This document shows positions 42,320 through 50,508 of a stretch of 64,000 nt of DNA, one piece after another (within the stretch, counting starts at the first letter, position 1; every line of letters begins with the position of its first letter). The position numbers and the translations under genes were made by a program. The stretch is from Sphingobacterium allocomposti. GTDB lineage: Bacteria > Bacteroidota > Bacteroidia > Sphingobacteriales > Sphingobacteriaceae. The DNA is taken from assembly GCF_008124885.1 (NCBI RefSeq), contig NZ_VNHX01000002.1, forward strand, positions 186,001 to 250,000, written 5' to 3'. The notes beneath the pieces were generated by a model. The model made no database searches, had not been told where the DNA came from, and saw only the letters and a list, made by a program, of their open reading frames with translations.

Positions 42320-42874
42320 TTATCGTGTAGTGTCCGCCCGGCCCCGGTGGTTGTTTGATCCTCGTTCTACGCTATCCGGCTGAACATCTTCGAAATTACG
42401 GGTTTTCCCGCCGAAGGTCAAGTCCCGTATGTATATTTCGTTGTTCGACCTGGCACAAAGCAGTCCGTCGCGGTCCAAAATGTGGATGTCGAATGTTTTG
42501 ATGACTTTGCCTTTGTTCTTTACCTCGTCGAGTGTTTCCCTGACTTCGTCGTCATGAAGACGGACCGAAAAAGAAAGATGTCTGGTTGCTGGTTTAAGGT
42601 ATTCTATTTTGGCCGATTTAAGCCATGTAACCGTTTTTCCGATGCCGGCGCGCCGGAGCAGCTGATCTAGAAGCAATGTATGGATGGGATCTACCGCTGA
42701 AAAGATCGTGCCTCCGAAAATTGTACGGTTGATATTCATGTTTAAAAGGCTTTTGCGGATGACAATGTCGATCTGCCTGAAGTCTGCATGTACCTTTTGC
42801 ACCCATATTCGCTGGAAGAAAAAAGGGGGATAAAATCGCAGTATCCATTTCAGTGCCTTCGGAGAAAGTCGCAT
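42320..42874 (-). CDS. DUF4442 family hotdog-fold protein
   Basis: 184 residues. The pattern KWILRFYPPFFFQRIWVQKV at the start and the central NMNINRTIFGGTIFSAVDPI are typical of DUF4442, a hotdog thioesterase relative thought to act on acyl-CoA. The later KIEYLKPATRHLSFSVRLHD continues the hotdog sheet. The last ~25 residues (DSVERGSNNHRGRADTTR) are polar and probably disordered. The catalytic residue is not assignable. A -7 box TAGATTTG on the minus strand ends five bases before the ATG, so the mRNA is probably leaderless. The 178 bases downstream to the lipoprotein gene hold nothing recognised. Confidence 0.8.
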   Translation of the reverse strand: MRLSPKALKWILRFYPPFFFQRIWVQKVHADFRQIDIVIRKSLLNMNINRTIFGGTIFSAVDPIHTLLLDQLLRRAGIGKTVTWLKSAKIEYLKPATRHLSFSVRLHDDEVRETLDEVKNKGKVIKTFDIHILDRDGLLCARSNNEIYIRDLTFGGKTRNFEDVQPDSVERGSNNHRGRADTTR

Positions 42875-42878
42875 GATA

Positions 42879-42886
42879 CAAATCTA
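42879..42886 (-). promoter_or_regulatory. -7 box TAGATTTG next to the DUF4442 start
   Basis: Plus-strand CAAATCTA equals TAGATTTG on the minus strand, a perfect TAnnTTTG. TTCG about 20 bases upstream is a weak -33. Only four bases separate the box from the ATG at 42874. Confidence 0.5.
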
Positions 42887-43004
42887 ACTAAAAAGCATGG
42901 TATTCACGAAGCTTGGGAAAGCCCATGTCGGCCGCCTGTCTAAGCTAATGGAAAAGGGGAACGCCGCGATTGCTCAGTCGTGTGCCGCAACGTTCGGGCT
43001 ACAT

Positions 43005-43012
43005 ACTTTTGT
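43005..43012 (+). promoter_or_regulatory. Possible -7 box TACTTTTG upstream of the MFS gene
   Basis: It fits TAnnTTTG and lies 70 bases before the MFS ATG. It also forms the loop of a weak hairpin (GGCTACA 42998-43004 with TGTAGCC 43011-43017) followed by a T-run, so an attenuator is a second reading. Confidence 0.4.
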
Positions 43013-43082
43013 AGCCTGATTTTTTATAATTCTTGTAATAATTGCAAATCGATCGTAAATTGGCCGTCCAATAATAAACTGT

Positions 43083-44306
43083 ATGGAAAGTCGTTTGCAG
43101 CCCTCGAGGGTTTGGTTGCTGGTTCTCGTGGCTTCGTTAGGGTATTTTGTAGATATATACGATCTGATTATTTTTTCGATCGTACGCGTGCAGTCGTTTA
43201 AGGATATCGGGATCGGCGAATCGGCGATGCGCGCGCACGGCGAATATGTTTTGAACATGCAAATGGCCGGATTGCTTCTCGGCGGGATCGTCTGGGGTGT
43301 GATAGCCGACAAATATGGACGGCTGAAGGTTCTTTTTGGATCGATCCTCCTGTATTCGCTGGCTAATATATATAATGGGTTTGTCCAGGATGTGTCGACG
43401 TATGCTTGGGTGCGTTTTATCGCGGGGATCGGGCTTGCGGGAGAGCTGGGCGCCGGGATTACTTTGGTCAGCGAAAGTATGGCTAAAAATAAGCGTGGAT
43501 ATGGAACGATGATCGTAGCGGCTGTTGGTGTTCTAGGTGCAATTTTAGCATACTTTATTTCCGAATGGTTTAGCTGGCGCACGGCGTACTTTGTTGGCGG
43601 AGGCATGGGATTATGTCTGCTTCTGCTAAGGATGGGAACGTTTGAGTCCAGCCTGTTTAAGCATCATACGAATCAACAGGTGTCTAAGGGAAATATCGGC
43701 ATGCTTTTTAGCAGCAGGGAACGGTTGGCCCGTTATCTGTATTGTCTATGTATCGGTTTGCCGATCTGGTTTGTCGTGGGTGTGCTCGTGACCCAGGCGC
43801 CGGAGATCGGAAAAGCGTTGCATTCGGAAGTCCCCCTCAGCGCTGGGAAAGGCGTCATGTTTACCTATCTCGGTATTTCAATCGGCGATGTGTTCGCAGG
43901 GCTGCTGGCCCAATATCTGAAGTCGCGGAAAAAGGTGGTATTCATCTGTCAGTTACTCATTGTATTCTTCGCCGTTTGGTACCTGTCCAGCGAGGGGATA
44001 TCGGAGCGGAAATTTCTGGCGTTAGCGTTCTTTATGGGGTTAGGGGTAGGCTATTGGGCAACATTCGTGACGATTTCTGCGGAACAGTTCGGTACGAACC
44101 TCCGCGCGACGGTCGCGACCACGGCTCCGAATTTTGTCCGGGGAGCGCTGATTCCGTCGACACTTCTCTACGGCTGGCTTGTTCCGTATATCGGCATCCT
44201 ATATGCTGCGATGGCGGTCACCCTACTACTGTCCGCTATAGCAATCTTTGCGTTGACCCGCCTGCGTGAAAGCTTTGATAAAGATCTCCATTATGTAGAA
44301 CATTAA
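43083..44306 (+). CDS. Major facilitator superfamily transporter
   Basis: 407 residues with about 12 membrane segments. The loop 2-3 signature is GVIADKYGRLKVLFGS, and FIAGIGLAGELGAGITLVSE on helix 4-5 resembles the metabolite:H+ symporter branch (aromatic-acid or dicarboxylate transporters such as ShiA-like and BenK-like). An Asp pair in the first helix (YFVDIYDLIIF) is notable, and such residues carry protons in that branch. The substrate is unknown. No neighbouring catabolic operon is present to help. It is alone on the plus strand, between a DUF4442 gene and the convergent udk operon. Confidence 0.9.
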   Translation: MESRLQPSRVWLLVLVASLGYFVDIYDLIIFSIVRVQSFKDIGIGESAMRAHGEYVLNMQMAGLLLGGIVWGVIADKYGRLKVLFGSILLYSLANIYNGFVQDVSTYAWVRFIAGIGLAGELGAGITLVSESMAKNKRGYGTMIVAAVGVLGAILAYFISEWFSWRTAYFVGGGMGLCLLLLRMGTFESSLFKHHTNQQVSKGNIGMLFSSRERLARYLYCLCIGLPIWFVVGVLVTQAPEIGKALHSEVPLSAGKGVMFTYLGISIGDVFAGLLAQYLKSRKKVVFICQLLIVFFAVWYLSSEGISERKFLALAFFMGLGVGYWATFVTISAEQFGTNLRATVATTAPNFVRGALIPSTLLYGWLVPYIGILYAAMAVTLLLSAIAIFALTRLRESFDKDLHYVEH

Positions 44307-44342
44307 CAGACGCGGACGACCGACGCGCAGGGGATATTTAAA

Positions 44343-44519
44343 TTACCGGTTGGGACATTTCTTGCACCGTTTGCCACGTTTGTATTTCTTACAGCATTTT
44401 TTGAAGACGCAGCACCCCAGGTCGGGGTTCATATTTAATCCCTTTTTTAGTTCATCAAAAAAGGGATTAGCGGTTTCATCTATATAATCTAAAGCCATAG
44501 CCATTCTTCCATTCTCCAT
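44343..44519 (-). CDS. Small Cys-rich basic protein (58 residues)
   Basis: ATG at 44519 to TAA at 44343, 58 residues. In-frame alternative starts exist at residues 6 and 8. The N-terminal half is acidic and helical (MALDYIDETANPFFDELKKG). The C-terminal half holds six Cys as GCC, KCC and RCKKC (36, 37, 42, 43, 52, 55) in a Lys/Arg-rich stretch KKCCKKYKRGKRCKKCP. Such a pattern suggests a zinc knuckle or a nucleic-acid-binding tail. I cannot name a family. It starts 25 bases after the uridine-kinase stop on the same strand and probably forms the last gene of a four-gene transcript. It is too short for usual gene calling. Confidence 0.65.
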   Translation of the reverse strand: MENGRMAMALDYIDETANPFFDELKKGLNMNPDLGCCVFKKCCKKYKRGKRCKKCPNR

Positions 44520-44544
44520 GCAAAGATAGCTATTTAGATTAGAT

Positions 44545-45189
44545 TTAAATAATGCTGATGTCGAGTTTTTTTTCCTTTAGGTCAACGGATATCTTATTCG
44601 CCGCGTCATCAATGATCTTCGGGTCGTCAGCGTTGTTTAGAATGACCAGATCGCAGATCGGCTTGTAGGGAAGTAGATACGCGTTGTAGGATGGAACGAC
44701 ATGGTTAATCCACTTGTACATGACATCGTCATGGTCGTAGCCCCGTTCGATAAGGTCCCTACGCAGGCGTCTTTCCAGCGCGACAGGTTCGTCGGCATCC
44801 AGGAAAATGCGGAAGTCCAGCAGGTTGTTTACTTCTTCGTAGTGGAAAATGAAGAGCCCCTCGATGATTAAGATCGGGGCCGGCTTGATCTCCAACATCT
44901 TCGGCTTGATATCCGGATTATTGAATGTGTATTCCTCCCGGTAGATGGTGTTCCCTTCGAAGAGCTGCTTTATATCGTGGAAAAAAGCTTTCCGGTTGAT
45001 TGCGGTGGGTAAATCGAAATTATATAGCCGGTTTTCTTCCCTAGTTTTCGTATTGGCCGGAATATAATAGTCGTCCTGAGAGATCAGTGTAACCTGCTCG
45101 GGCAGGAAATGATTTAGAAAGCTCTTTAAGAAAAATGTTTTCCCCGAACCGCTGCTGCCAGCGATACCGATAACATATGGTTTGTTCAT
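44545..45189 (-). CDS. udk: Uridine kinase-like protein
   Basis: 214-residue P-loop kinase of the uridine kinase/phosphoribulokinase family. Walker A GSSGSGKT is at 11-18, SQDDYYIPANTKTREENRLY carries the conserved DDYY substrate motif, YNFDLPTAIN matches the uridine-binding block, and ILIIEGLFIFHYEE is Walker B. RRDLIERGYDHDDVMYKW forms the lid. It would phosphorylate uridine or cytidine to UMP or CMP in pyrimidine salvage. Divergence from classical Udk leaves the exact nucleoside uncertain. Stop-to-start gaps of 23 bases upstream (LysM gene) and 25 downstream (small Cys-rich gene) suggest one transcript. Confidence 0.85.
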   Translation of the reverse strand: MNKPYVIGIAGSSGSGKTFFLKSFLNHFLPEQVTLISQDDYYIPANTKTREENRLYNFDLPTAINRKAFFHDIKQLFEGNTIYREEYTFNNPDIKPKMLEIKPAPILIIEGLFIFHYEEVNNLLDFRIFLDADEPVALERRLRRDLIERGYDHDDVMYKWINHVVPSYNAYLLPYKPICDLVILNNADDPKIIDDAANKISVDLKEKKLDISII

Positions 45190-45212
45190 CTAATCAAATA
45201 TCTAAGCGTAAT

Positions 45213-46136
45213 TTACTGCAAAGGTACACCATATGCTATTTCTATCAAAAATCTTCTGTCTAAAGCTCCGATGTAGGAGGCGGCAGACTTCGAAAGTACT
45301 ACAATAGCGTCCCGCGTGTCGGCGGTATCGGTAAACTTCCCGACCACTTTCGCGTAGGTCACATTTTTTGTCATCGGGTTAGTGATCTTTAAGATCGTTC
45401 CGACAGGGGCTGTCTTGTGCAGGGCGAGATTACTTTTGCCATCGGTCTCCAGATTATCAATCCAGACGCCGATACCTTTTTCCTGTTTCTCGCGGATACC
45501 ATAGCGGTTTGCTTCGAATCCTAAATCCTGTGTATGTTGTTCTGCCAGCGACGGGGTGTCGATGATTGGCTGTTCGATAATCTCGGGAAGTGGCTCCTGA
45601 TAGTCTGAGTTTGGAATTTTTAACATTTGCCCTTCTTTGACGGTATTCGAACTTAAGCTGTTCATTTTCTTAATTTCGTCGATAGTCGTATTGAAGCGTC
45701 TGGCAATGGCGTATAACGTTTCACTTTTGCCGACTTTATATTCCGTCAGGACTTTTTCTTGCTGTTCTTGTTGTTGTTGCTGTGGGGCGCGTTGATTGGC
45801 AGCTGCCGGCACCTGCGGGGCAGGGCGTCTGCCCGTCGGAATTTTTACGGTATCTCCCGGCTTCAGGTTCTTTTTGTTGTTTGCCGACATGATAGCATTG
45901 ACCTGCGCCTTATAGCGGCGTCCCAGCGCGTAATAGGTGTCTTTCGATTCCACACGGTGGATAATATACACTTCGCCGTTGACGATCTCGGTTCCGATAG
46001 AGTCCGGCGTAGCCAAGAGGCCGACCGACAGATCGGAGTGAAGGCCGCCGGCTTTTGCGGTCGCGAAAAACGGGGTACACAAAATACCCGCAAGACCCAG
46101 CTTTATATAGGTTGAAATAACTTTTGATTTTCTCAT
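45213..46136 (-). CDS. LysM-domain cell-wall protein with RlpA-like C-terminal region
   Basis: 307 residues. A signal peptide ends near FFATAKA. Two LysM modules follow at about 50-95 (YIIHRVESKDTYYALGRRYK) and 132-178 (TEYKVGKSETLYAIARRFNT), separated by a Pro/Gln-rich linker with a Gln run. The C-terminal ~90 residues (GIGVWIDNLETDGKSNLALH, GTILKITNPMTKNVTYAKVV) resemble the double-psi beta-barrel of RlpA/SpoIID-associated proteins. LysM binds peptidoglycan; the RlpA-type lytic His and Asp were not clearly identified, so it may be structural rather than enzymatic. Ten bases separate it from the gene upstream, and it is co-transcribed with udk. Confidence 0.85.
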   Translation of the reverse strand: MRKSKVISTYIKLGLAGILCTPFFATAKAGGLHSDLSVGLLATPDSIGTEIVNGEVYIIHRVESKDTYYALGRRYKAQVNAIMSANNKKNLKPGDTVKIPTGRRPAPQVPAAANQRAPQQQQQEQQEKVLTEYKVGKSETLYAIARRFNTTIDEIKKMNSLSSNTVKEGQMLKIPNSDYQEPLPEIIEQPIIDTPSLAEQHTQDLGFEANRYGIREKQEKGIGVWIDNLETDGKSNLALHKTAPVGTILKITNPMTKNVTYAKVVGKFTDTADTRDAIVVLSKSAASYIGALDRRFLIEIAYGVPLQ

Positions 46137-46146
46137 ACGGTTGCAA

Positions 46147-46896
46147 TTATACTAAATACGAAACAATTTCCTGTTTATTATATGACATTAAGAATATTTG
46201 ATTTCCGATCTGAAAATAGGGCTGGGGAATCATTTTGGGCATGTCATATAGCAGGCGATGTTCGTATAGTACTTTGGATGTTTCTGCGACGCAAAGGTTT
46301 AAATGGTAATTGCCCTGCTCTTTGGTGTGGTAGGTCCAGAGCAGCTTATCCGCTGACCGGCTTACCCACGGGAGGTCCTGCATGTCGTCTTTGGGCAGGT
46401 AATCGGGGAGCGTGCCGCTGTACGGCATTGGCATTTTCAGTGCGGAACAATATTCTTCGCACACATCGGTCTTGGGGATAACCTTTTTTGCCTGCTGTAT
46501 GTCTATATACTCCTCAAATCCGCTTTGAAAGCTGCGATGTCTCACCTTGATATAATGCAGGCAGGTGTCGACCCATATATATTCCTGTGATAGGTATCGG
46601 ACATTACCTTGCAGATCCAGTAGCAATATACCTTCTTTGACAGGACGGCTGTCGCCCACGCGTTTCAGGACGATTGTATGATGCTGCAACGCTTCGAGCG
46701 TCCACTCTTTCTCAAGGACAGGCCAATGCTCTAACAGGAGATGACCCGCAAAATCGAAGACGTACAGGATGGCATTGGAAGCGTCGGGGGCGCGGAGTTC
46801 CACGCCGATCATACGACTGGACGCGTCGACTACGATTTTCCATATTTGAAATGGAAATGTTTTTTCGAATGCTTTATATATTGTATATTTAGTCAT
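46147..46896 (-). CDS. DUF4905-like protein of unknown function
   Basis: 249 residues from MTKYTIYKAF (an ATG five codons upstream at 46911 is possible). It resembles a Bacteroidota-only family that I recognise as DUF4905-like, with no known activity. Repeated short beta strands with aromatic residues (YIWVDTCLHYIKVRHRSF, RSADKLLWTYHTKEQGNYHL, YEHRLLYDMPKMIPQPYFQI) suggest a beta-propeller-like or barrel sheet, but this is not certain. No signal peptide, so it is cytoplasmic. It is divergent from nfeD, with 28 bases between the two starts, and heads the LysM-udk-small Cys gene run. Confidence 0.6.
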   Translation of the reverse strand: MTKYTIYKAFEKTFPFQIWKIVVDASSRMIGVELRAPDASNAILYVFDFAGHLLLEHWPVLEKEWTLEALQHHTIVLKRVGDSRPVKEGILLLDLQGNVRYLSQEYIWVDTCLHYIKVRHRSFQSGFEEYIDIQQAKKVIPKTDVCEEYCSALKMPMPYSGTLPDYLPKDDMQDLPWVSRSADKLLWTYHTKEQGNYHLNLCVAETSKVLYEHRLLYDMPKMIPQPYFQIGNQIFLMSYNKQEIVSYLV

Positions 46897-46924
46897 TATA
46901 GCGACATACAATTAACGAGTCTAT

Positions 46925-48283
46925 ATGAACAAATTTACGAAATCCTTTCCGGCTTTTCTTTTTACTTTTTTCCTCTTGTTTTCACAGGCGTGGGCACAAA
47001 AGGTTTATAAGGTCGATATTAAGGAAGATATAGGACCAAACGCCTGGCGTACGATGAAGCGTGCGCACGACCGTGCCGTAACGGAGAAAGCCGACGTGTT
47101 TCTGATGGAATTGAATACATTTGGAGGTGCCGTGAATTTTGCAGATTCGATCCGGTCGGCTTTGTTGGGTTCCTCCATGAGGACGATTGTATATGTCAAC
47201 AACAACGCCGCATCTGCGGGTGCCTTGATTTCGCTGGCCGCAGATGACATCTATATGCACAAGGGGGCTAGCTTGGGAGCGGCAAGTGTTGTAAACCAAA
47301 GCGGCGATATTATGCCGGAAAAATACCAGTCGTATATGCGCGGACTGATGCGGGCGACGGCAGAAGCGAAGGGGAGGGATCCTAAAATCGCAGAGGCCTT
47401 TGTCGACCCCGAAGTTTCTATTCCGGCACTTAAGCCAGATGGAAAGCTGCTTACGCTGACGGCATCAGAGGCTATTAAAGCAGGGGTGGTGGACGCTGAA
47501 GTTGGCGGTCTCGACGGTTTATTTCAGCACGCAGGGCTCGCAGGGGCGGGTGTGGTGCAGCACGAGATAACCTTTGTCGATCAAATCATCGCCTTTCTGA
47601 TTAACCCTATGGTTAGCGGGCTTCTTATATTGGGCATCATCGGTGGAATATATTTTGAACTACAGACACCAGGAATCGGATTTGCGTTGGTCGTGGCTGC
47701 GGTTTGTGCGACCTTGTTTTTTGCCCCGCTATATCTTCAGGGTGTCGCAGATCACTGGGAAATAGCTGTTTTTTTGGTCGGCGTTGTCTTGCTGGTGCTG
47801 GAGGTGTTCGTCATACCTGGGTTCGGTGTTGCTGGCATATTGGGGATCATATGTGTACTTTGCGGATTAGCATTTTCGATGGTCGAAAACGACTTTTTAG
47901 ACTTTAAATTAACTAGACCTGGATTATTAATGAATTCATTTTTGATTGTAACAGGAGCGATGGTGCTCGCCGTTGTATTGATGGTGCTTTTTGGAAGAAA
48001 CCTGCTGAAGTCGCGGGCGTTCAGACGCTTGGTGCTGGCTGATGAACAGCAGTCGGCCGTAGGGTATACCTCTTCGCCCCAGAAAGCAAACCTTATACAT
48101 AAAAGCGGTATTGCAAAAACTGTCCTGCGGCCGGGCGGAAAGATCGAGATCGACGGCGTATGGTACGACGCCGTGGCACTGGATGGCTTTATTGACGCGG
48201 GAGAAGAGGTGTATGTGGAAAAACATGAAAACTATAACCTCTTTGTACGCAAGCTGTCGGATAAACCCAAATTGCAGCCTTAG
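46925..48283 (+). CDS. NfeD-family membrane serine protease
   Basis: 452 residues, the long form of NfeD. After a signal peptide (FLFTFFLLFSQAWAQ) comes a ClpP-like serine protease domain (VTEKADVFLMELNTFGGAVN; catalytic-type segment IVYVNNNAASAGALISLAAD; GASLGAASVVNQSG with the Lys/Ser region). Four membrane helices (FLINPMVSGLLILGIIGGIY, FALVVAAVCATLFFAPLYL, VFLVGVVLLVLEVFVIPGFG and a following pair) precede a C-terminal OB-fold NfeD domain (GIAKTVLRPGGKIEIDGVWY). Such proteins cleave or stabilise partner stomatin-like proteins. A stomatin/SPFH gene is not adjacent here, unlike many NfeD loci. It is divergent from the gene at 46147. Confidence 0.92.
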   Translation: MNKFTKSFPAFLFTFFLLFSQAWAQKVYKVDIKEDIGPNAWRTMKRAHDRAVTEKADVFLMELNTFGGAVNFADSIRSALLGSSMRTIVYVNNNAASAGALISLAADDIYMHKGASLGAASVVNQSGDIMPEKYQSYMRGLMRATAEAKGRDPKIAEAFVDPEVSIPALKPDGKLLTLTASEAIKAGVVDAEVGGLDGLFQHAGLAGAGVVQHEITFVDQIIAFLINPMVSGLLILGIIGGIYFELQTPGIGFALVVAAVCATLFFAPLYLQGVADHWEIAVFLVGVVLLVLEVFVIPGFGVAGILGIICVLCGLAFSMVENDFLDFKLTRPGLLMNSFLIVTGAMVLAVVLMVLFGRNLLKSRAFRRLVLADEQQSAVGYTSSPQKANLIHKSGIAKTVLRPGGKIEIDGVWYDAVALDGFIDAGEEVYVEKHENYNLFVRKLSDKPKLQP

Positions 48284-48629
48284 CAGACGGCGCATAAGAA
48301 AGTGTACGGCTATTCTTCGGCCCGGTGCAACAGAGGCCGCTGAGCAGCAAGGCGTAAACAGATGTTAACGGGTGATCTTCGTCGATTTTTTGATATGTGG
48401 AGGAGAGAGTGTATGAGGAGTTCCCTGATAACTGCCGATAGAGCCCCGTGAAAAGCCGGGTTGTCGCTAAGGCGATTGAGGAGCCTGTCAGAGCATTGAT
48501 TGAATAGGGGAGAGTCTGGCCTGCTGCTCGTTTAATCTATCCGTAGCGCTGATGTGGAACGCTACGGATAGAGGCGTCGCCCGACTCCGGTCAGGACAAG
48601 CCGGTCCGGACGTGCGTCGCGTGCCGGTA
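48284..48629. other. Intergenic stretch between nfeD and the FadL-like gene
   Basis: Apart from a perfect 12-bp hairpin (CTATCCGTAGCG 48537-48548, loop CTGATGTGGAA, CGCTACGGATAG 48560-48571) with no T-run, I see nothing. The two flanking genes converge, so the hairpin may end either transcript or be a REP-type element. Confidence 0.6.
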
Positions 48630-50183
48630 TTAAAATTTGGCTCCAAAGGTGAGTACCGCGCTGGTCCGCTGGTGTCTGATATCGGCAGCCGGACTGCTTG
48701 TCTGCCAGAAGCCTTCGTCTATAACATACGGGCTTACTTTATAGTCGTTTATCAGGTGGACAACAGCGGCGTCCAGATACAGGACATTTGTTAGTTTGAA
48801 GCCGAGCCCTATGCTGCCGCTATATTGCTTGTTGTCCGCCCCCTTGTAAGGGTTTCCATAGTAATTAATTCCGGCCCGTCCGCTGATAATATTCGAGAAT
48901 AAGTACTCGCCGCCAACACGTAAATTGACGACAGCCTGATAAGCGTCTTTTGTCTGCTGATCCCATTCGGTGTCGAGCGCCGAAGTGAAGCCCCCAACAG
49001 TTCTCATTTTAGTACTTCCATAGTCTATATATTCTGCATCGGCAGACAGAAAACCGCGGCTGAAAAACTTGGAAGCGCCTAGTCCGAACCGCCAAGGTGT
49101 AATGATACGGTACGAGAGATCCGAAGGAGCGTAAGAAGCTTCTCTTGAATCGAAAGATTCTGTTGCCGCTTCGTCTCTGTAATAGTCTACGCCGATGTAG
49201 CTTTCCGCGTAGCGGTCGACCGAATACCAAGTGGGCGACTGTATGGTTGCTCCAATATTCCAGTCGACCGAAGGCTTGAAAATCGCACCAACTTTAAAAT
49301 CTACGCCTGCGCCCTCCAGCAGCTGATAGTTGTCGTCAAATAGTTCGTAATTCGCGTCGAGATACCTGTTGTCGGCGTGCCCCGGCTGGACGAACGTCGA
49401 GTTGGGATTGTCCGCAAGTACCGCGCTGCGGTCTTTGGTCCAGCCGAATTCCGAAAACTGCTCTGAGTTTTCGTACCGAAAAGAGGAGAAACTAATATTA
49501 CCTCCGATATAAAACTTGTTGTTGTAGTTTCCGCCGAAGGCGATAGCCGTCCGCGCACTATGGCCGGAGGTCAGGACATCGCTGATCTGCATTTTGTCGG
49601 CTACCTCTCCCGTGATCGGGAAATATCCCTTTGTTGCGTCGCTGAAGCGTTCAACGAGCTTTAAACCGGATAAGTCGTTGGCGAAGCTTTGGTCGTTAAA
49701 AAATGCGACGTCATCGCTATACGCACTCACGATGGTGTTGTCGGGGTTGGTGCCTTCATAGCGAACGTTGTTGTTGAGCAGATTGGTGTTTTCGTAGCTG
49801 AGCCCTACATTAAAATTCTGCCAACCTGAAAAGCCGGCATTTTTTGGGAAATGGAATACCGCACCTGCATGATCGATGCCGAACCGGCCTTGGTTCCTGC
49901 TCGTCTCTGATCCGAAATATGAGCCTCTATTTGCAGCATTGTTGTAGCCGGCTGTAATAGAGATGTCCGACTGTGCAAAAAAGCCTAATCCGGCCGGGTT
50001 GCCTGTAATGGAACCGATGTCTCCCCCCAAGGCCGTTTTCGCGTTACCTAAAGCCTTTAGCCGGGCCGTTCCTCCGTTGTTTTCCTGTGAGAAGATAAAT
50101 GCCTCGTTTGCGGTCTGTGCATGTGCAGCCGTTGCGAGACCTGAGACGAATAACGATGTTAAAAGTATATTTTTCAGCTTCAT
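48630..50183 (-). CDS. FadL/OmpP1-like outer-membrane porin
   Basis: 517 residues. A signal peptide ends near AAHA|Q, followed by TANEAFIFSQENNGGTARLK and the FadL-type hatch motif GDIGSITGNPAGLGFFAQSD, which resembles the NPAG pattern of OmpP1/FadL/TodX channels. The rest is a beta-barrel with aromatic girdles ending in RHQRTSAVLTFGAKF. Such channels pass hydrophobic molecules (fatty acids, aromatics) across the outer membrane. Bacteroidota relatives often occur next to secreted lipoprotein genes with unknown cargo. No fatty-acid degradation gene is near. The gene runs on the minus strand after a gap of 325 bases from the low-complexity lipoprotein gene. Confidence 0.85.
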   Translation of the reverse strand: MKLKNILLTSLFVSGLATAAHAQTANEAFIFSQENNGGTARLKALGNAKTALGGDIGSITGNPAGLGFFAQSDISITAGYNNAANRGSYFGSETSRNQGRFGIDHAGAVFHFPKNAGFSGWQNFNVGLSYENTNLLNNNVRYEGTNPDNTIVSAYSDDVAFFNDQSFANDLSGLKLVERFSDATKGYFPITGEVADKMQISDVLTSGHSARTAIAFGGNYNNKFYIGGNISFSSFRYENSEQFSEFGWTKDRSAVLADNPNSTFVQPGHADNRYLDANYELFDDNYQLLEGAGVDFKVGAIFKPSVDWNIGATIQSPTWYSVDRYAESYIGVDYYRDEAATESFDSREASYAPSDLSYRIITPWRFGLGASKFFSRGFLSADAEYIDYGSTKMRTVGGFTSALDTEWDQQTKDAYQAVVNLRVGGEYLFSNIISGRAGINYYGNPYKGADNKQYSGSIGLGFKLTNVLYLDAAVVHLINDYKVSPYVIDEGFWQTSSPAADIRHQRTSAVLTFGAKF

Positions 50184-50508
50184 CTATGTATTGTTGTGGT
50201 TAAAGTTCTCCGTTGTACGAACGGACACACTTTTGCTCTGTTTGTTTTTAGAGAATGAGTCCGGCGGCTAACGTAATCATGTTGATGCCTTCGTAATTGC
50301 TGTGACTGATCGGTCTATAGCTTGCTTGTGGTAAAAAAATAGCCAATATGAACGGTGTATATTGGCTATCTACGTATGATTGTGTTTTATTGTCCCGAAG
50401 CTAGCGTTTGTCTAGCCGTGTGATTAGCCGGTCTTCAACGCGGTTTGTTCGGTTGTAAAAGCTATTGACAGCTTTCACGATCCAGTTGGACCGTGAAAGT
50501 TCTGGTCA
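50184..50508. other. Intergenic stretch between FadL-like and low-complexity lipoprotein genes
   Basis: It holds two hairpins. One at 50339-50369 (ATAGCCAATAT with ATATTGGCTAT) is followed on the minus strand by seven Ts. A second at 50472-50499 (CTTTCACGATCCA and TGGACCGTGAAAG, one mismatch) lies just after the stop at 50509. The first is the more convincing terminator. Nothing else is seen. Confidence 0.65.
50339..50369 (-). terminator. Minus-strand terminator after the low-complexity lipoprotein gene
   Basis: Perfect 11-bp arms ATAGCCAATAT (50339-50349) and ATATTGGCTAT (50359-50369); the minus strand continues TTTTTTT (plus-strand A-run 50333-50339). It is about 140 bases beyond the stop at 50509. 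Confidence 0.75.

Noticed and set aside
42998..43027. Terminator-like hairpin GGCTACA/TGTAGCC followed by a T-run upstream of the MFS gene
   Set aside because: The stem is only seven pairs and its loop overlaps a perfect -7 box, so it is better explained as the MFS promoter; attenuation remains only a possibility.
42974..43606. 210-codon minus-strand frame overlapping the MFS transporter
   Set aside because: The Pro/Ile/Arg-rich translation lies antisense to clear transporter coding sequence and shows no domain.
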